From: an uncultured Lachnotalea sp.
GTDB taxonomy: Bacteria > Bacillota > Clostridia > Lachnospirales > Lachnospiraceae
DNA: 64,000 nt
NCBI GenBank assembly: GCA_947066815.1
Contig: CAMSZT010000001.1
Coordinates: 124,001-188,000 of the forward strand
Direction of reading: 5' to 3'
This document shows, one piece after another, positions 35,126 to 43,328 of this stretch (within the stretch, counting starts at the first letter, position 1; every line of letters starts with the position of its first letter). The position numbers were made by a program, and so were the translations under genes. Under the pieces are notes generated by a model. It was not told where the DNA came from and did no database searches. It saw only the letters and a program-made list of their open reading frames with translations.

Positions 35126-35133
35126 TTATCGGC
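35126..35133 (-). promoter_or_regulatory. Sigma-28-type -10 box of the flagellin gene
   Basis: The minus strand reads GCCGATAA, the consensus flagellar sigma -10. About 15 nt upstream the -35 position (TCTTAT) does not match TAAA well. The leader of about 90 nt contains a small GC hairpin (tgtccctatgggggca). Confidence 0.55.
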
Positions 35134-35180
35134 GTTTTTTTTGAAGAGATAAGAAAAAGAGGCAAATTCCATGATCAAAA

Positions 35181-35205
35181 AATCCGGCGTGGAACGCCCA
35201 CGCGT
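35181..35205 (-). terminator. Terminator of sigK
   Basis: Stem gcgtgg (35187-35192) / ccacgc (35198-35203), followed on the minus strand by CGGATTTTTT. The stem begins directly at the end of the sigK stop region. Confidence 0.6.
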
Positions 35206-35822
35206 CATAAGGCTCCCCGCAGTTTTAAAAGCGCCCCCTTCTCGATCCTGGACACATAGGAGCGGCTGATCCCCAGGACCGCCGCCACCTCCCTCTGGGT
35301 GTGCTCCTTCCCTCCGAACAGCCCATAGCGCATGGCGATCACCTGCTTCTCACGGCCAGTCAGGACCTCCCGGTAAACGTCGTACATCCTGCGGATATCC
35401 TGATCGGTGGAAACCTTTTCGGCCATATCCCTGCCCTCCGCCTCGATCACGTCCACCAGGCTGATGGCATTCCCTTCTTTGTCCACACCTATGGGTTCAT
35501 AGAGGGAAACCTCCCGTCCCCGTTTCCGCTCCGCCCGCAGGAACATGAGGATCTCATTGTCAATGCATTTGGCCGCATAGGTCCCCAGACGGCTCGCCCG
35601 GTCCGGGTTAAAGGTGTCGACAGCCTTGATCAGTCCAATCGTCCCAATGGAGATCAGATCCTCCATCTCATGGTCCGTCTGACTGTATTTTTTCACAATA
35701 TGGGCCACCAGACGCATGTTTCTCTCGATCAGGACATGCTTTGCTTCCTGCTCCCCCTGTCTGAACTGCTCTAAAAAAGTCTTTTCCTCCGAGATCGTCA
35801 GGGGTTTTAAGAAAGTCTTCAT
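35205..35822 (-). CDS. sigK: RNA polymerase sigma-K factor (late sporulation)
   Basis: The 205-residue protein has sigma region 2 (LIERNMRLVAHIVKKYSQ, then DLISIGTIGLIKAVDTFN) and region 4 (TQREVAAVLGISRSYVSRIE). These match SigK, the mother-cell sigma of late sporulation, closely. It begins MKTFLKPLTISEEK, so the hydrophobic pro-sequence of B. subtilis pro-SigK is absent, as is known for C. difficile. GGAG precedes the ATG at 35822; an ATG six codons upstream has a poorer context. The gene is uninterrupted, with no skin element. Confidence 0.93.
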   Translation of the reverse strand: MKTFLKPLTISEEKTFLEQFRQGEQEAKHVLIERNMRLVAHIVKKYSQTDHEMEDLISIGTIGLIKAVDTFNPDRASRLGTYAAKCIDNEILMFLRAERKRGREVSLYEPIGVDKEGNAISLVDVIEAEGRDMAEKVSTDQDIRRMYDVYREVLTGREKQVIAMRYGLFGGKEHTQREVAAVLGISRSYVSRIEKGALLKLRGAL

Positions 35823-36272
35823 GAAACACTGCTCCGGCAAGTTCTTTCTTATAGTCTATGCCGGGACAGCTTTCGCAGTGCTTTTACACATTTTTATTTT
35901 TTTTGACAGGACAAGACGGCGAAGTCCGAAAGGACCCGCCGTATTGTCCTGCCAAAAGCTGCTCTGTATCATTATTTTTATAATACATCCTGCGAGGCAT
36001 TTTGTACTGTGCCAGCGGGTCACTTGATTTCCCATATCCCATTTTCAAACCCATAAAACTCCAGATAGGTATCATTGAAAATAAGCCTGTCCTGCTCAAG
36101 ATGCGGCCTGCAGCCGGAGAAAAAGAGCGGCTCCGAACGGCTCCTCAGAAACCTGTGTCCCGCCGGTTTGGACGGTTCCGTCTGTCGTTTCTCCGGATCC
36201 CAGCGCCCCCCTGCAGCGCCTCTGCTCCGGCGGAGCATAAGCCCGCGAACCTTTTACGGTGGTGTCTGCGTC
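35823..36272. other. Gene-poor stretch with an isolated hairpin
   Basis: A long hairpin occupies 35908-35950 (aggacaagacggcg with cgccgtattgtcct, one mismatch, inner gtcc-gaaa-ggac) and is preceded by a T8 run on the + strand but not followed by one on either strand. A minus-strand open frame at 36020-36238 ends in FNDTYLEFYGFENGIWEIK and might be the tail of a lost gene. I cannot support it as real. Confidence 0.4.
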
Positions 36273-36467
36273 CACGTGATCCTTTCCATCGCACTGGCCA
36301 TGGAGCTCACCCTCCCGGAGACTGACCGGCTTCTCAGGATCGCCCGCATGCCTCTTTTGGACGCCAGGAACCGGAGAGATCCCATCCCCATGTTCGCCTT
36401 AAGCCGCAGACTCACCGTACCGGACACCAATGACATCCCGTACGAATTTGACGAGGCCTGCCTGTAG
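36273..36467 (+). pseudogene. C-terminal fragment of an XRE-like regulator
   Basis: The frame reads HVILSIALAMELTLPETDRL, then LRIARMPLLDARNRRDPIPM and LTVPDTNDIPYEF to the stop. This pattern (LALALxLxLxETxRLLRIAG, then ARNRRDxIIxFAL and VxxTNELLYE) is typical of the C-terminal part of small helix-turn-helix proteins common in Lachnospiraceae. The upstream reading frame is nonsense Arg/Pro/Ser, so the DNA-binding half is gone. It converges with the Rrf2 gene. Confidence 0.5.
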
Positions 36468-36485
36468 CCGGCGCCGGTTTATGGG

Positions 36486-36881
36486 TCACAGCAGATCCGC
36501 CAGGGTGATGCCGAAAAAGAAGTCCCTCACCATGCCGTTAAACCGTTCCCACATGGGAAAGGTCCGGCATTCCCCTCTTCTGTCACATTCCTCTGTCCCT
36601 GCCTCCAGACAGGCCACCACGGCCAGGGTCCCCTCCGTCAGTTCCAGGATCTCCCCCACCGTATAGTCCTCCGGCCTGCGGGTCAGCCGATAGCCGCCGC
36701 CCTTTCCGCTCACTCCCCTGAGGAGCCCCTCCTTCACCAGCACCCGGACAATGGCTTCCAGATATTTTTCCGAAATCCCCTGTCTCCCCGCGATTTCTTT
36801 CAGCGGAACAGACCGCTCCGTATCCTGTTCCGCCAGATCCGTCATGACCCGGAGCGCATATCTACCCCTCGTCGAGATCAT
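36486..36881 (-). CDS. Rrf2-family regulator with candidate Fe-S cysteines
   Basis: The 131-residue protein has the Rrf2 winged HTH (MISTRGRYALRVMTDLAEQD, then VPLKEIAGRQGISEKYLEAI and GVSGKGGGYRLTR). Three cysteines lie at about 93-108 as C-x7-C-x5-C (ACLEAGTEECDRRGECRTF), similar to the cluster ligands of IscR/NsrR (C-x5-C-x5-C in IscR), so a redox-sensing Fe-S cluster is likely. No isc/suf genes are in the window. I start at 36881, which fits the family; the longer frame has no support. Confidence 0.9.
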   Translation of the reverse strand: MISTRGRYALRVMTDLAEQDTERSVPLKEIAGRQGISEKYLEAIVRVLVKEGLLRGVSGKGGGYRLTRRPEDYTVGEILELTEGTLAVVACLEAGTEECDRRGECRTFPMWERFNGMVRDFFFGITLADLL

Positions 36882-36939
36882 AAAATACCTCCCTCCGCGA
36901 TACAAAAACCCATTCCCATAACGCAATGGTATTTCACCT

Positions 36940-36969
36940 ATTATAACGCTGGGTGATCATCTCTGGCAA
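36940..36969 (-). promoter_or_regulatory. Promoter of the Rrf2 gene
   Basis: TTGCCA (36964-36969) and TATAAT (36940-36945) are 18 nt apart on the minus strand. CGTTATA and CGTTATG direct repeats flank the start region and might be operator half-sites. Confidence 0.6.
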
Positions 36970-37048
36970 GATGGTTTCACAGATCGCCCTGTATTTTCCA
37001 TATTTTAAAGATGTTCTCCCCGCCTGCCAATGTGACTGCAATTTAGAA

Positions 37049-37077
37049 TTGCGGTCGGGACCGGTTTCAGGTATACT
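37049..37077 (+). promoter_or_regulatory. Promoter of the DUF3783 gene
   Basis: TTGCGG (37049-37054) and TATACT (37072-37077) are 17 nt apart. The -35 overlaps one arm of a small hairpin (gactgcaat / attgcggtc). Confidence 0.5.
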
Positions 37078-37145
37078 GAAAGAGAAAACGGCCAGGCTCG
37101 CAAAACCTGCATCCTGCCGCCGACAGATCCATGGAGGAAAACAAA

Positions 37146-37517
37146 ATGTCCCGTACCGTACTGACCTTCAAATTAGAACACACAAAGGATGCCGCCGTAG
37201 CGTCCATCTGCAGGAAACTGGATATCCGGAAGATCGAAGTCCCTGTGGAGGATTACGGACAAAAGCTGGGCTGTCTCGCCGGCATCTCCGGTTTTCCAAA
37301 AGAAAAGATCCCTTACGGCAAAGCTCCGTTCCCAAAAGAAATGCTGGTCTTTTCCGGCATGGATTCCGAACATCTGGATGACTTCCTTTCTGAATACAAA
37401 AAGACCGCCCTCCCGGCCATCGGCCTCAAGGCAGTCGTCACCTCCCACAATATCTTCTGGACGGCGGAGGCCCTGTTTGCAGAGCTTATGAAAGAGCATC
37501 TGTTTTATCACAAGTAA
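37146..37517 (+). CDS. DUF3783-family protein
   Basis: The 123-residue cytoplasmic protein begins MSRTVLTFKLEHTKDAAVAS and contains VFSGMDSEHLDDFLSEYKK, then LPAIGLKAVVTSHNIFWTA and LFAELMKEHLFY, the layout of DUF3783. Family members are small clostridial proteins of unknown function. GGAGG lies 8 nt before the ATG at 37146; the ATG at 37131 overlaps that site. The stop codon (TAA at 37515-37517) touches the first bases of repeat copy 3. Confidence 0.8.
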   Translation: MSRTVLTFKLEHTKDAAVASICRKLDIRKIEVPVEDYGQKLGCLAGISGFPKEKIPYGKAPFPKEMLVFSGMDSEHLDDFLSEYKKTALPAIGLKAVVTSHNIFWTAEALFAELMKEHLFYHK

Positions 37518-37606
37518 TCGAGTAGGAGGGAGTTTTCTCCCCACTACTCGCCGCGCCGGGCTCCGTCAGCTTTGCTGACACTTTTCCTTTGGGGCCCGTG
37601 TGCATA
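37516..37606 (-). repeat. Structured dispersed repeat, family 1, copy 3
   Basis: Hairpin A is gagtaggaggga / tccccactactc. Hairpin B is cgggctcc 37557-37564 / ggggcccg 37591-37598, enclosing gtcagc 37565-37570 / gctgac 37574-37579. The ends (TATGCACA, CTCGATT in minus sense) match the other copies, while the hairpin sequences differ with pairing kept. Confidence 0.8.
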
Positions 37607-37648
37607 GAAAAGAGACCCCTCTGCTTTCCGGCAGAACGGCCTCTCTGT
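37605..37648 (-). terminator. Terminator of the ribosomal supercluster
   Basis: In minus sense GAGAGGCCG...GGTCTC pairs around an inner CTGC/GCAG stem and is followed by TTTTCT, about 20 nt after rplQ. Repeat copy 3 starts at its U-tract. Confidence 0.75.
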
Positions 37649-37668
37649 TCTCTGATCTGATGTCCGGT

Positions 37669-38205
37669 CTATACCAGCTCGATGAGCACTTCCATGGCTG
37701 CATCGCCTTTTCTCTGGCCAATCTTCACGATCCTGGTGTAGCCGCCCTTGCGGTCCACATACTTGGGTGCGATCTCCTCGAAAAGCTTCTTGGGCATATC
37801 CACCTTCTTGGTGTTCCTCTTCCGGCCGGCAACCTCCTTCGGAACCTCCGTCACGGGATAGAGCACCTTCAGCATCTGTCTGCGGACATGGAGCCTGCTG
37901 GGCAGATCCTTCTTGATGGTCTTCTGTACTTCGTCAAACACGGTCACCTTCTTGCCGTCTACCGTTTCCTTGACTCTCTTACCGTCTTTGTCCTTCCTCG
38001 GGACCTTTGCCGTCACGGTGACCTCTTCAAAATTGTCCTTTTCCTTCACCGCCATGGCGATCAGGCCCTCGGCGATCCTGCGGATCTCCTTTGCCTTCGC
38101 CTCGGTGGTCACGATCCTTCCATGATACAGAAGGTTCGTCACCTGATTGCGCAGAAGCGCCTTTCTCTGGCTGGAAGTCCTTCCAAGCTTTCTATAACCT
38201 GCCAT
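37669..38205 (-). CDS. rplQ: 50S ribosomal protein L17
   Basis: The 178-residue protein opens MAGYRKLGRTSSQRKALLRN, the L17 signature, and ends KIGQRKGDAAMEVLIELV. It is about 60 residues longer than most bacterial L17 because of an insertion at roughly 70-135 that is rich in Lys, Asp and Glu (KVPRKDKDGKRVKETVDGKK). L17 binds 23S rRNA near the exit tunnel. It is the last gene of the supercluster, 78 nt after rpoA. Start at 38205, preceded by GGAGGAAAAT. Confidence 0.97.
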   Translation of the reverse strand: MAGYRKLGRTSSQRKALLRNQVTNLLYHGRIVTTEAKAKEIRRIAEGLIAMAVKEKDNFEEVTVTAKVPRKDKDGKRVKETVDGKKVTVFDEVQKTIKKDLPSRLHVRRQMLKVLYPVTEVPKEVAGRKRNTKKVDMPKKLFEEIAPKYVDRKGGYTRIVKIGQRKGDAAMEVLIELV

Positions 38206-38283
38206 GATATTTTCCTCCATTTGTGGAACAGGCGGCCACGCATCTTCGGGCTTACTGGCCGTCTGCTTTTTCTCTACAAATCT

Positions 38284-39243
38284 TTACTCGTCGCTGGGGT
38301 TCAGTTCCAGGCCAAGCTCTTTTAGCTTGCCGAGAACCTCCTCCAGAGACTTGCGGCCCAGGTTCCTCACCTTCATCATATCCTCGGAGGTACGGTTGGT
38401 CAGCTCCTCCACCGTATTGATACCCGCCCGCTTTAAGCAGTTGTAGGAGCGAACCGACAGCTCCAGCTCGTCGATGTTCATCTCCAGCACCTTCTCCTTT
38501 TCATTGTCTTCCTTCTCTACCATGACCTCTGCGGTCTTGGCATTCTCGGAAAGGTCGATGAACAGGTTCAGATGCTCGCTCAAAACCTTTGCCGCGAGGC
38601 TGACTGCCTCATCGGGAGCCAGGGTCCCGTTGGTATAGACGTCCAGGGTCAGCTTATCAAAGTCTGTGATCTGGCCGACACGGGTGTTCTCGACCGACAG
38701 ATTTACACGCTCAATGGGCGTATAAATGGAATCGATCGCGATCACGCCAATGGGCAGCTCCTCGCTCTTATTTTTATCTGCGCTCACATAGCCCCGGCCC
38801 CTTGTGATGGTCAGTTCCATGTAGAGCTTACAGTCACTGCCGCCGCTCAAGGTGGCAATGACCTGTTCCGGATTGATGATCTCAATATCCTGATCCACCT
38901 GAATGTCGGCGCCCGTCACCACGCCCTCCCCCTCAAACTCAATGTAAGCAGTCTTGGGTTCGTTTGTCTCGCTGGTGTTCCGGATGGCCAGATTCTTCAG
39001 GTTCATCACGATCTCCGTCACATCCTCCTTCACCCCGGGGATGGAACTGAACTCGTGCAGCACACCATCGATCTTCACCTGACTGACAGCGGCTCCGGGC
39101 AGTGAGGAGAGCATGATCCTCCTCAGGGAGTTGCCCAGAGTCGTGCCATAACCACGTTCCAGAGGCTCAACGACGAATCTTCCATACTTTTTATCTTCTG
39201 AAATCTCAGCTATTTCGATATTGGGTTTTTCAAAATCGAACAC
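38284..39243 (-). CDS. rpoA: RNA polymerase alpha subunit
   Basis: The 319-residue subunit has an N-terminal dimerisation domain (about 1-230, with [20 protein letters not shown]) that seeds polymerase assembly. A linker follows, then the C-terminal domain (about 250-319, with [20 protein letters not shown] and [15 protein letters not shown]) that touches UP elements and activators. Length and domains are standard. It sits between rpsD and rplQ as in nearly all bacteria. Confidence 0.98.
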   Translation of the reverse strand: MFDFEKPNIEIAEISEDKKYGRFVVEPLERGYGTTLGNSLRRIMLSSLPGAAVSQVKIDGVLHEFSSIPGVKEDVTEIVMNLKNLAIRNTSETNEPKTAYIEFEGEGVVTGADIQVDQDIEIINPEQVIATLSGGSDCKLYMELTITRGRGYVSADKNKSEELPIGVIAIDSIYTPIERVNLSVENTRVGQITDFDKLTLDVYTNGTLAPDEAVSLAAKVLSEHLNLFIDLSENAKTAEVMVEKEDNEKEKVLEMNIDELELSVRSYNCLKRAGINTVEELTNRTSEDMMKVRNLGRKSLEEVLGKLKELGLELNPSDE

Positions 39244-39315
39244 GATTAAGCCCTCCTTACTGGGTAATTGATCTGAGGGCCGAAAAAGATTCGGACACTC
39301 CTAATGCCTTATGGT

Positions 39316-39909
39316 TTATTTGGAGTACAACTCGACGATCAGCATCTCGTTTACCGGTACATCGATCATTTCTCTTGTGGGAAGCTGCTTTACGGTAGCG
39401 GTCAGATTTTCGGCATCCGCCTCCAGCCACTCCGGCACCAGCCTTCCGCCTGTCACTTCCAGGATCTCTTTATATCTGGGAGAATCCTTCACCTTCTCCT
39501 TGATGCTGATGACATCTCCGGCCTTCACCAGGTAAGAGGGAATGTTCACGCATCTTCCGTTTACCAGCACATGTTTGTGATCCACGATCTGCCTGGTCTC
39601 TTTTCTGGTTCTGCCGAAGCCTGCCCGGAACAGGACGTTATCCAGCCTGGACTCCAGCATGATCATCAGGTTCTCACCGACCATGCCCCTCATCCTGGAA
39701 GCCTTTGCATAATAATTCCGGAAAGGTTTTTCCAATACACCGTAAATGAATTTCGCTTTCTGCTTCTCCCGAAGCTGAAGGCCGTATTCACTCATCTTTC
39801 TGTTGGCTCTTCTTAATTCTCTCGTTGATTTCTTATCAATTCCTAAATAAATCGGGTCAAGTCCGAGGGACCTGCATCTCTTAAGAACAGGAACTCTATC
39901 TACTGCCAC
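39316..39909 (-). CDS. rpsD: 30S ribosomal protein S4
   Basis: The 197-residue protein has the S4 N-terminal domain ([20 protein letters not shown]) and the S4 RNA-binding fold at about 90-155 ([40 protein letters not shown]). The zinc-binding cysteines of longer S4 forms are absent, so this is the zinc-free type. S4 starts 30S assembly on 16S rRNA. It lies 17 nt after rpsK. Confidence 0.98.
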   Translation of the reverse strand: MAVDRVPVLKRCRSLGLDPIYLGIDKKSTRELRRANRKMSEYGLQLREKQKAKFIYGVLEKPFRNYYAKASRMRGMVGENLMIMLESRLDNVLFRAGFGRTRKETRQIVDHKHVLVNGRCVNIPSYLVKAGDVISIKEKVKDSPRYKEILEVTGGRLVPEWLEADAENLTATVKQLPTREMIDVPVNEMLIVELYSK

Positions 39910-39926
39910 TTTTCTGCACCTCCTAA

Positions 39927-40328
39927 TTAAACTCTTCTACGCTTGGGCGGACGACATCCATTGTGGGGAACCGGGGTAACATCCTTGATGCTGGTCACTT
40001 CCAGGCCGCAGGCCTGCAGTGCGCGGATCGCAGCCTCACGGCCGGACCCGGGGCCCTTCACCATAACGTCAACCGTTTTCAGTCCATGTACCAGAGCTGC
40101 CTTTGTAGCAGTTTCCGCAGCCATCTGAGCCGCATAAGGAGTAGATTTTCTTGAACCTCTAAATCCCAGACTGCCCGCACTGGACCAGGACAGGGCGTTG
40201 CCCTGCGTATCTGTCAACGTTACGATGGTATTGTTAAAAGATGACTGGATGTGCGCTTGTCCGCGTTCAACGTTTTTCTTAACACGCTTTTTGGTCACTT
40301 TCTTTGCAGTGGACACTTTTTTAGCCAT
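39927..40328 (-). CDS. rpsK: 30S ribosomal protein S11
   Basis: The 133-residue protein shows the S11 core ([40 protein letters not shown]) and the C-terminal [17 protein letters not shown]. It binds the 16S platform near the mRNA exit. In the operon it follows rpsM after an unusually long 241-nt spacer. Confidence 0.98.
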   Translation of the reverse strand: MAKKVSTAKKVTKKRVKKNVERGQAHIQSSFNNTIVTLTDTQGNALSWSSAGSLGFRGSRKSTPYAAQMAAETATKAALVHGLKTVDVMVKGPGSGREAAIRALQACGLEVTSIKDVTPVPHNGCRPPKRRRV

Positions 40329-40569
40329 TTTAAACTAACCTACTTTCTTGTGAATAGTTTCTGCTGTTACTTAATCAATGCAGTATGTTTGACCGCATTG
40401 GATTGCAATGCTGCGCCGCCTTTCATTACGTTCGCAATGCTGTAGTTCAAAAAATCTGAGATTTTTTGAACATATGGCTGGCGCCATATGTGCCACCTGT
40501 GCCAAAACATCCGCTGCGCAAGCGCCCCGGCTGCTTTGTCCCATCTGGCCCGCATTGCTTGTAGCTTAC
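40329..40569 (-). other. Long structured rpsM-rpsK spacer
   Basis: The 241 nt hold a perfect 12-bp hairpin (gttcaaaaaatc / gattttttgaac) next to a second palindrome (catatggc / gcgccatatg), around 40445-40495. The small minus-strand frame at 40367-40555 has no ribosome binding site that I can see. This spacer is usually only tens of nt. Confidence 0.6.
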
Positions 40570-40941
40570 TTATTTCTTTTTGTTCGCTACGGTCTTCTTC
40601 GGGCCTTTTCTTGTCCTGGCGTTGGTCTTTGTCTTCTGACCGCGGACAGGCAGGCCTTTTCTATGGCGGATCCCTCTGTAGCAGCCGATCTCCTGTAATC
40701 TCTTGATATTCATAGCCACCTCGCGGCGCAGATCGCCCTCTACGAGCTGATGATCTGCCTCGATGGCTGTGGCGATCCTTCTGACCTCGTCGTCGGTCAG
40801 GTCACGCACACGGGTATCAGGATTTACATTGGCCTCCTTGAGGAGGCGGTTGGAGCTGGTCCTGCCAATCCCATAGATGTAAGTCAATCCGATCTCAATG
40901 CGCTTTTCTCTCGGTAAATCGACGCCTGAAATACGAGCCAT
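40570..40941 (-). CDS. rpsM: 30S ribosomal protein S13
   Basis: The 123-residue protein starts [20 protein letters not shown] and ends in the basic tail [20 protein letters not shown]. Its helix-two-turn-helix ([19 protein letters not shown]) and [17 protein letters not shown] are typical. S13 forms the intersubunit bridge and contacts P-site tRNA. Long spacers lie on both sides (237 nt before, 241 nt after). Confidence 0.98.
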   Translation of the reverse strand: MARISGVDLPREKRIEIGLTYIYGIGRTSSNRLLKEANVNPDTRVRDLTDDEVRRIATAIEADHQLVEGDLRREVAMNIKRLQEIGCYRGIRHRKGLPVRGQKTKTNARTRKGPKKTVANKKK

Positions 40942-41178
40942 GTGTATTGTACCTCCGTTATTATTTTTACTGCCGGTGTTTCTTCCTGCCGCTCCCGCGG
41001 CAGTCTGCCTTTATGACACGCGCATAAAACGCATGTCTGCCCGCAGGACTTCCGTTTTCCTCCGTCCTCCGGACCATTTGATCACCATGAACAACTCTGC
41101 CGGGTGTGTTCCTGGTGCAGCCGCATAATTAAAAAGTTACCTGACATCCCACAGGCCAGAGTGTTTTTCTCCGGAAAC
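40942..41178 (-). other. rpmJ-rpsM spacer
   Basis: The 237 nt contain a GC hairpin (ctgccgc / gcggcag, near 40987-41004) and no gene that I can support. A ribosome binding site for rpsM (GGAGGT) lies at its end. Confidence 0.5.
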
Positions 41179-41292
41179 TCAGCCCTGGCGCTGTTTGTGC
41201 TTCGGATTCTCACAGATGATCCGGATGCTGCCTTTTCTCTTGATCACCTTGCATTTTTCACAGATCGGTTTCACCGATGATCTCACTTTCAC
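41179..41292 (-). CDS. rpmJ: 50S ribosomal protein L36
   Basis: This 37-residue gene starts with GTG, with AAGGAGAG upstream. The protein has the zinc ribbon C11-x2-C14-x12-C27-x4-H32 ([27 protein letters not shown]), so it is the zinc-binding (C+) form. It binds 23S rRNA. Position between infA and rpsM is standard. Confidence 0.97.
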   Translation of the reverse strand: MKVRSSVKPICEKCKVIKRKGSIRIICENPKHKQRQG

Positions 41293-41411
41293 AGGTCTTC
41301 TCTCCTTTCCCCATACTTTTCCAAAAAAGTCCGCATACCATTATAGCATCTTCCCCTTTGAAAAGCAAGTGTTTCCGTAGGTTTTATTTCTGCCTTTCCG
41401 CGGTCCTTCGC

Positions 41412-41630
41412 TTATTTGTCTCTCCAGATGATCCTGCCCTTGGACAGATCGTAGGGCGACAATTCTAAAGTCACCTTATCGCCCGGCAGGATCCTGATGT
41501 AATTCATTCGGAGCTTTCCACTGATATGCGCCAACACCTGATGTCCGTTTTCCAGCTCCACCTGGAACATGGCATTGGGCAGCTTTTCAATTACGGTTCC
41601 TTCGATTTCGATTACGTCACTCTTGGACAT
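41412..41630 (-). CDS. infA: Translation initiation factor IF-1
   Basis: The 72-residue OB-fold protein ([20 protein letters not shown], then [20 protein letters not shown]) is full length. IF-1 occupies the A site of 30S during initiation. Its start overlaps the end of the KOW gene by 14 nt, so translation is coupled. Confidence 0.98.
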   Translation of the reverse strand: MSKSDVIEIEGTVIEKLPNAMFQVELENGHQVLAHISGKLRMNYIRILPGDKVTLELSPYDLSKGRIIWRDK

Positions 41631-41919
41631 CCGTTACCTCCTGATTGCTATGGCCCCCGGCCGCACGAAGCCGCTTGATGGCCCGTTTGATATCTTCATT
41701 TCTCATGGGACGCTCCCCCGTCAAGAACGCCTCTGCAAGATCTTCCCCCGTCTGAAGGAATTCCAGATGCTTCGGCTGCTTTCTCCGGGGCTTCTCCAAA
41801 GTCCGGATCTTCCCGTCGGCCAGCAGATATTTCCCATCTTCCCATCCGACAGCCACATAAACCTTTCCCCTGTCATGTCCTGCCTTTGGAACGGCAAAGG
41901 CACCGATCTTCCTCTCCAT
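41617..41919 (-). CDS. KOW-domain RNA-binding protein (L14e/L6e/L27e-like)
   Basis: The 100-residue protein starts [20 protein letters not shown] with a KOW motif ([20 protein letters not shown]) and a basic C-terminus. Small KOW proteins lie between map and infA in many Clostridia and are thought to bind ribosomal RNA, but their role is not defined. It begins 12 nt after map and overlaps infA. Confidence 0.85.
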   Translation of the reverse strand: MERKIGAFAVPKAGHDRGKVYVAVGWEDGKYLLADGKIRTLEKPRRKQPKHLEFLQTGEDLAEAFLTGERPMRNEDIKRAIKRLRAAGGHSNQEVTDVQE

Positions 41920-41931
41920 ACCCGGCGCCGC

Positions 41932-42681
41932 CTACAGAGACAGGATCTCAGGTCCGTCCCTGGTAATGAGGATCGTATTTTCATAATGGGCCGACAGAGA
42001 GCCGTCCGCAGTCACCACGGTCCAGTCATCCTCGGTCCACTCCACGTCGTAACGCCCCATATTGATCATGGGCTCGATGGCCAGGGTCATTCCGGCCCGG
42101 AGCCGGATCCCTCTTCTCCCCATATCGAAATTGGGGATTTCCGGATCCTCATGCATTTCCCTTCCGATCCCATGCCCCACCAGATCCCGGACCACCCCGT
42201 AGCCAAAACCCTCACAGTAACGCTGGATCGCCTTTCCGATGTCATTCAGATGATTGCCCGGTTTTGCGTATTTAATACCCTCAAAAAAACTCTGCCGGGT
42301 CACCTCTATAAGCTTTGCCGCCTCTTTGCCGATCTCTCCGATCCCATGGGTCCTGGCCGCATCCGACTGGTATCCTTTATAGATCAGACCCGTGTCCAGG
42401 CTGACAATGTCGCCCTCCCTGAGCCTTCTCTTGCTGCTCGGGATCCCGTGGACCACCTCATCGTTTATCGACACACACACCGATGCCGGGAAACCGTTAT
42501 AATTCAGAAAGGAAGGAATGCAGCCGTAGCTGCGGATAATTTCCTCACCGATCCGGTCAACTTCTTTGGTCGTCATACCCGGACGGAGCACTTTTTCCAG
42601 TTCCAGATGGGTCTTGGCAAGAAGTTTCCCGGCCTCTCTCATCAGTTCAATTTCTCTCTCTGATCTGATACTGACTGCCAC
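41932..42681 (-). CDS. map: Methionine aminopeptidase, type I
   Basis: The 249-residue enzyme removes N-terminal methionine from new proteins. Metal ligands are in SLDTGLIYKGYQSDAARTHG (two Asp), GHGIGREMHEDPEIPN (His), AIEPMINMG (Glu) and the final Glu near SAHYENTILI. The usual substrate-site His is in NDEVVHGIPS. It lacks the N-terminal zinc ribbon found in some Clostridia. It starts 2 nt after adk. Confidence 0.97.
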   Translation of the reverse strand: MAVSIRSEREIELMREAGKLLAKTHLELEKVLRPGMTTKEVDRIGEEIIRSYGCIPSFLNYNGFPASVCVSINDEVVHGIPSSKRRLREGDIVSLDTGLIYKGYQSDAARTHGIGEIGKEAAKLIEVTRQSFFEGIKYAKPGNHLNDIGKAIQRYCEGFGYGVVRDLVGHGIGREMHEDPEIPNFDMGRRGIRLRAGMTLAIEPMINMGRYDVEWTEDDWTVVTADGSLSAHYENTILITRDGPEILSL

Positions 42682-42683
42682 GT

Positions 42684-43328
42684 CTACTCTCCTAATATCC
42701 TGCAGATCGCCGCAAAGACTTCTTCCATGTCCATGGTTCCGTCCACATCCTCTAAACAGCCCTGTCCGCCGTAGTACTCGATCAGCGGCTGGGTCTGCTC
42801 ATGATAGACGGAAAGACGGGTCTTCACGGTTTCCGCCCTGTCATCGTCCCTCAGGATCAGCGCTTCGCCGCAGCGGTCACAGATCCCTTCCTTTTTGGAA
42901 GGCGCATGCTCGATGTGGTAAGTGGCCCCGCAGGATACGCAGGCCCTTCTGCCGGACATCCGCTTCACAATGTTCTCGTCGGGAACTTCCACATTGATGG
43001 CGTGATCGATCTTCTGTCCCATGTCCTTAAGCACGGCGTCAAGGCTCTCCGCCTGGGGAATGGTCCTGGGAAAACCGTCCAACACGTACCCCTTCTCACA
43101 GTCGGCCTGTTTCACCCGGTCCGCCACCAGATCCACCACCAGCTCGTCGGGAACCAGCGCTCCCTGGTCCATGTAAGCCTTCGCCCTTTTTCCAAGCTCC
43201 GTGCCGTTCTTGATGTTGGCGCGGAAAATGTCCCCTGTGGAAATGTGAGGGATCCCGTACTTATCGGCGATCTTCTTGGCCTGGGTCCCTTTGCCCGCCC
43301 CCGGCGCTCCTAACATCACAAGTCTCAT
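42684..43328 (-). CDS. adk: Adenylate kinase
   Basis: The 214-residue enzyme balances ATP, ADP and AMP. The P-loop is [15 protein letters not shown], the AMP site is HISTGDIFR with [14 protein letters not shown], and the LID carries a four-cysteine zinc site ([21 protein letters not shown]). The zinc LID is the Gram-positive form. It lies 91 nt after secY and next to map. Confidence 0.98.
   Translation of the reverse strand: MRLVMLGAPGAGKGTQAKKIADKYGIPHISTGDIFRANIKNGTELGKRAKAYMDQGALVPDELVVDLVADRVKQADCEKGYVLDGFPRTIPQAESLDAVLKDMGQKIDHAINVEVPDENIVKRMSGRRACVSCGATYHIEHAPSKKEGICDRCGEALILRDDDRAETVKTRLSVYHEQTQPLIEYYGGQGCLEDVDGTMDMEEVFAAICRILGE

Noticed and set aside
36020..36238. Minus-strand open frame ending FNDTYLEFYGFENGIWEIK
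   Set aside because: The last 25 residues look protein-like, but the rest is Arg/Pro-rich nonsense and no start is supported. Mentioned only as a possible relic.
40367..40555. Small minus-strand gene between rpsM and rpsK (62 residues)
   Set aside because: No ribosome binding site, and the sequence coincides with two perfect DNA palindromes, so the reading frame is best explained as a by-product of structure.
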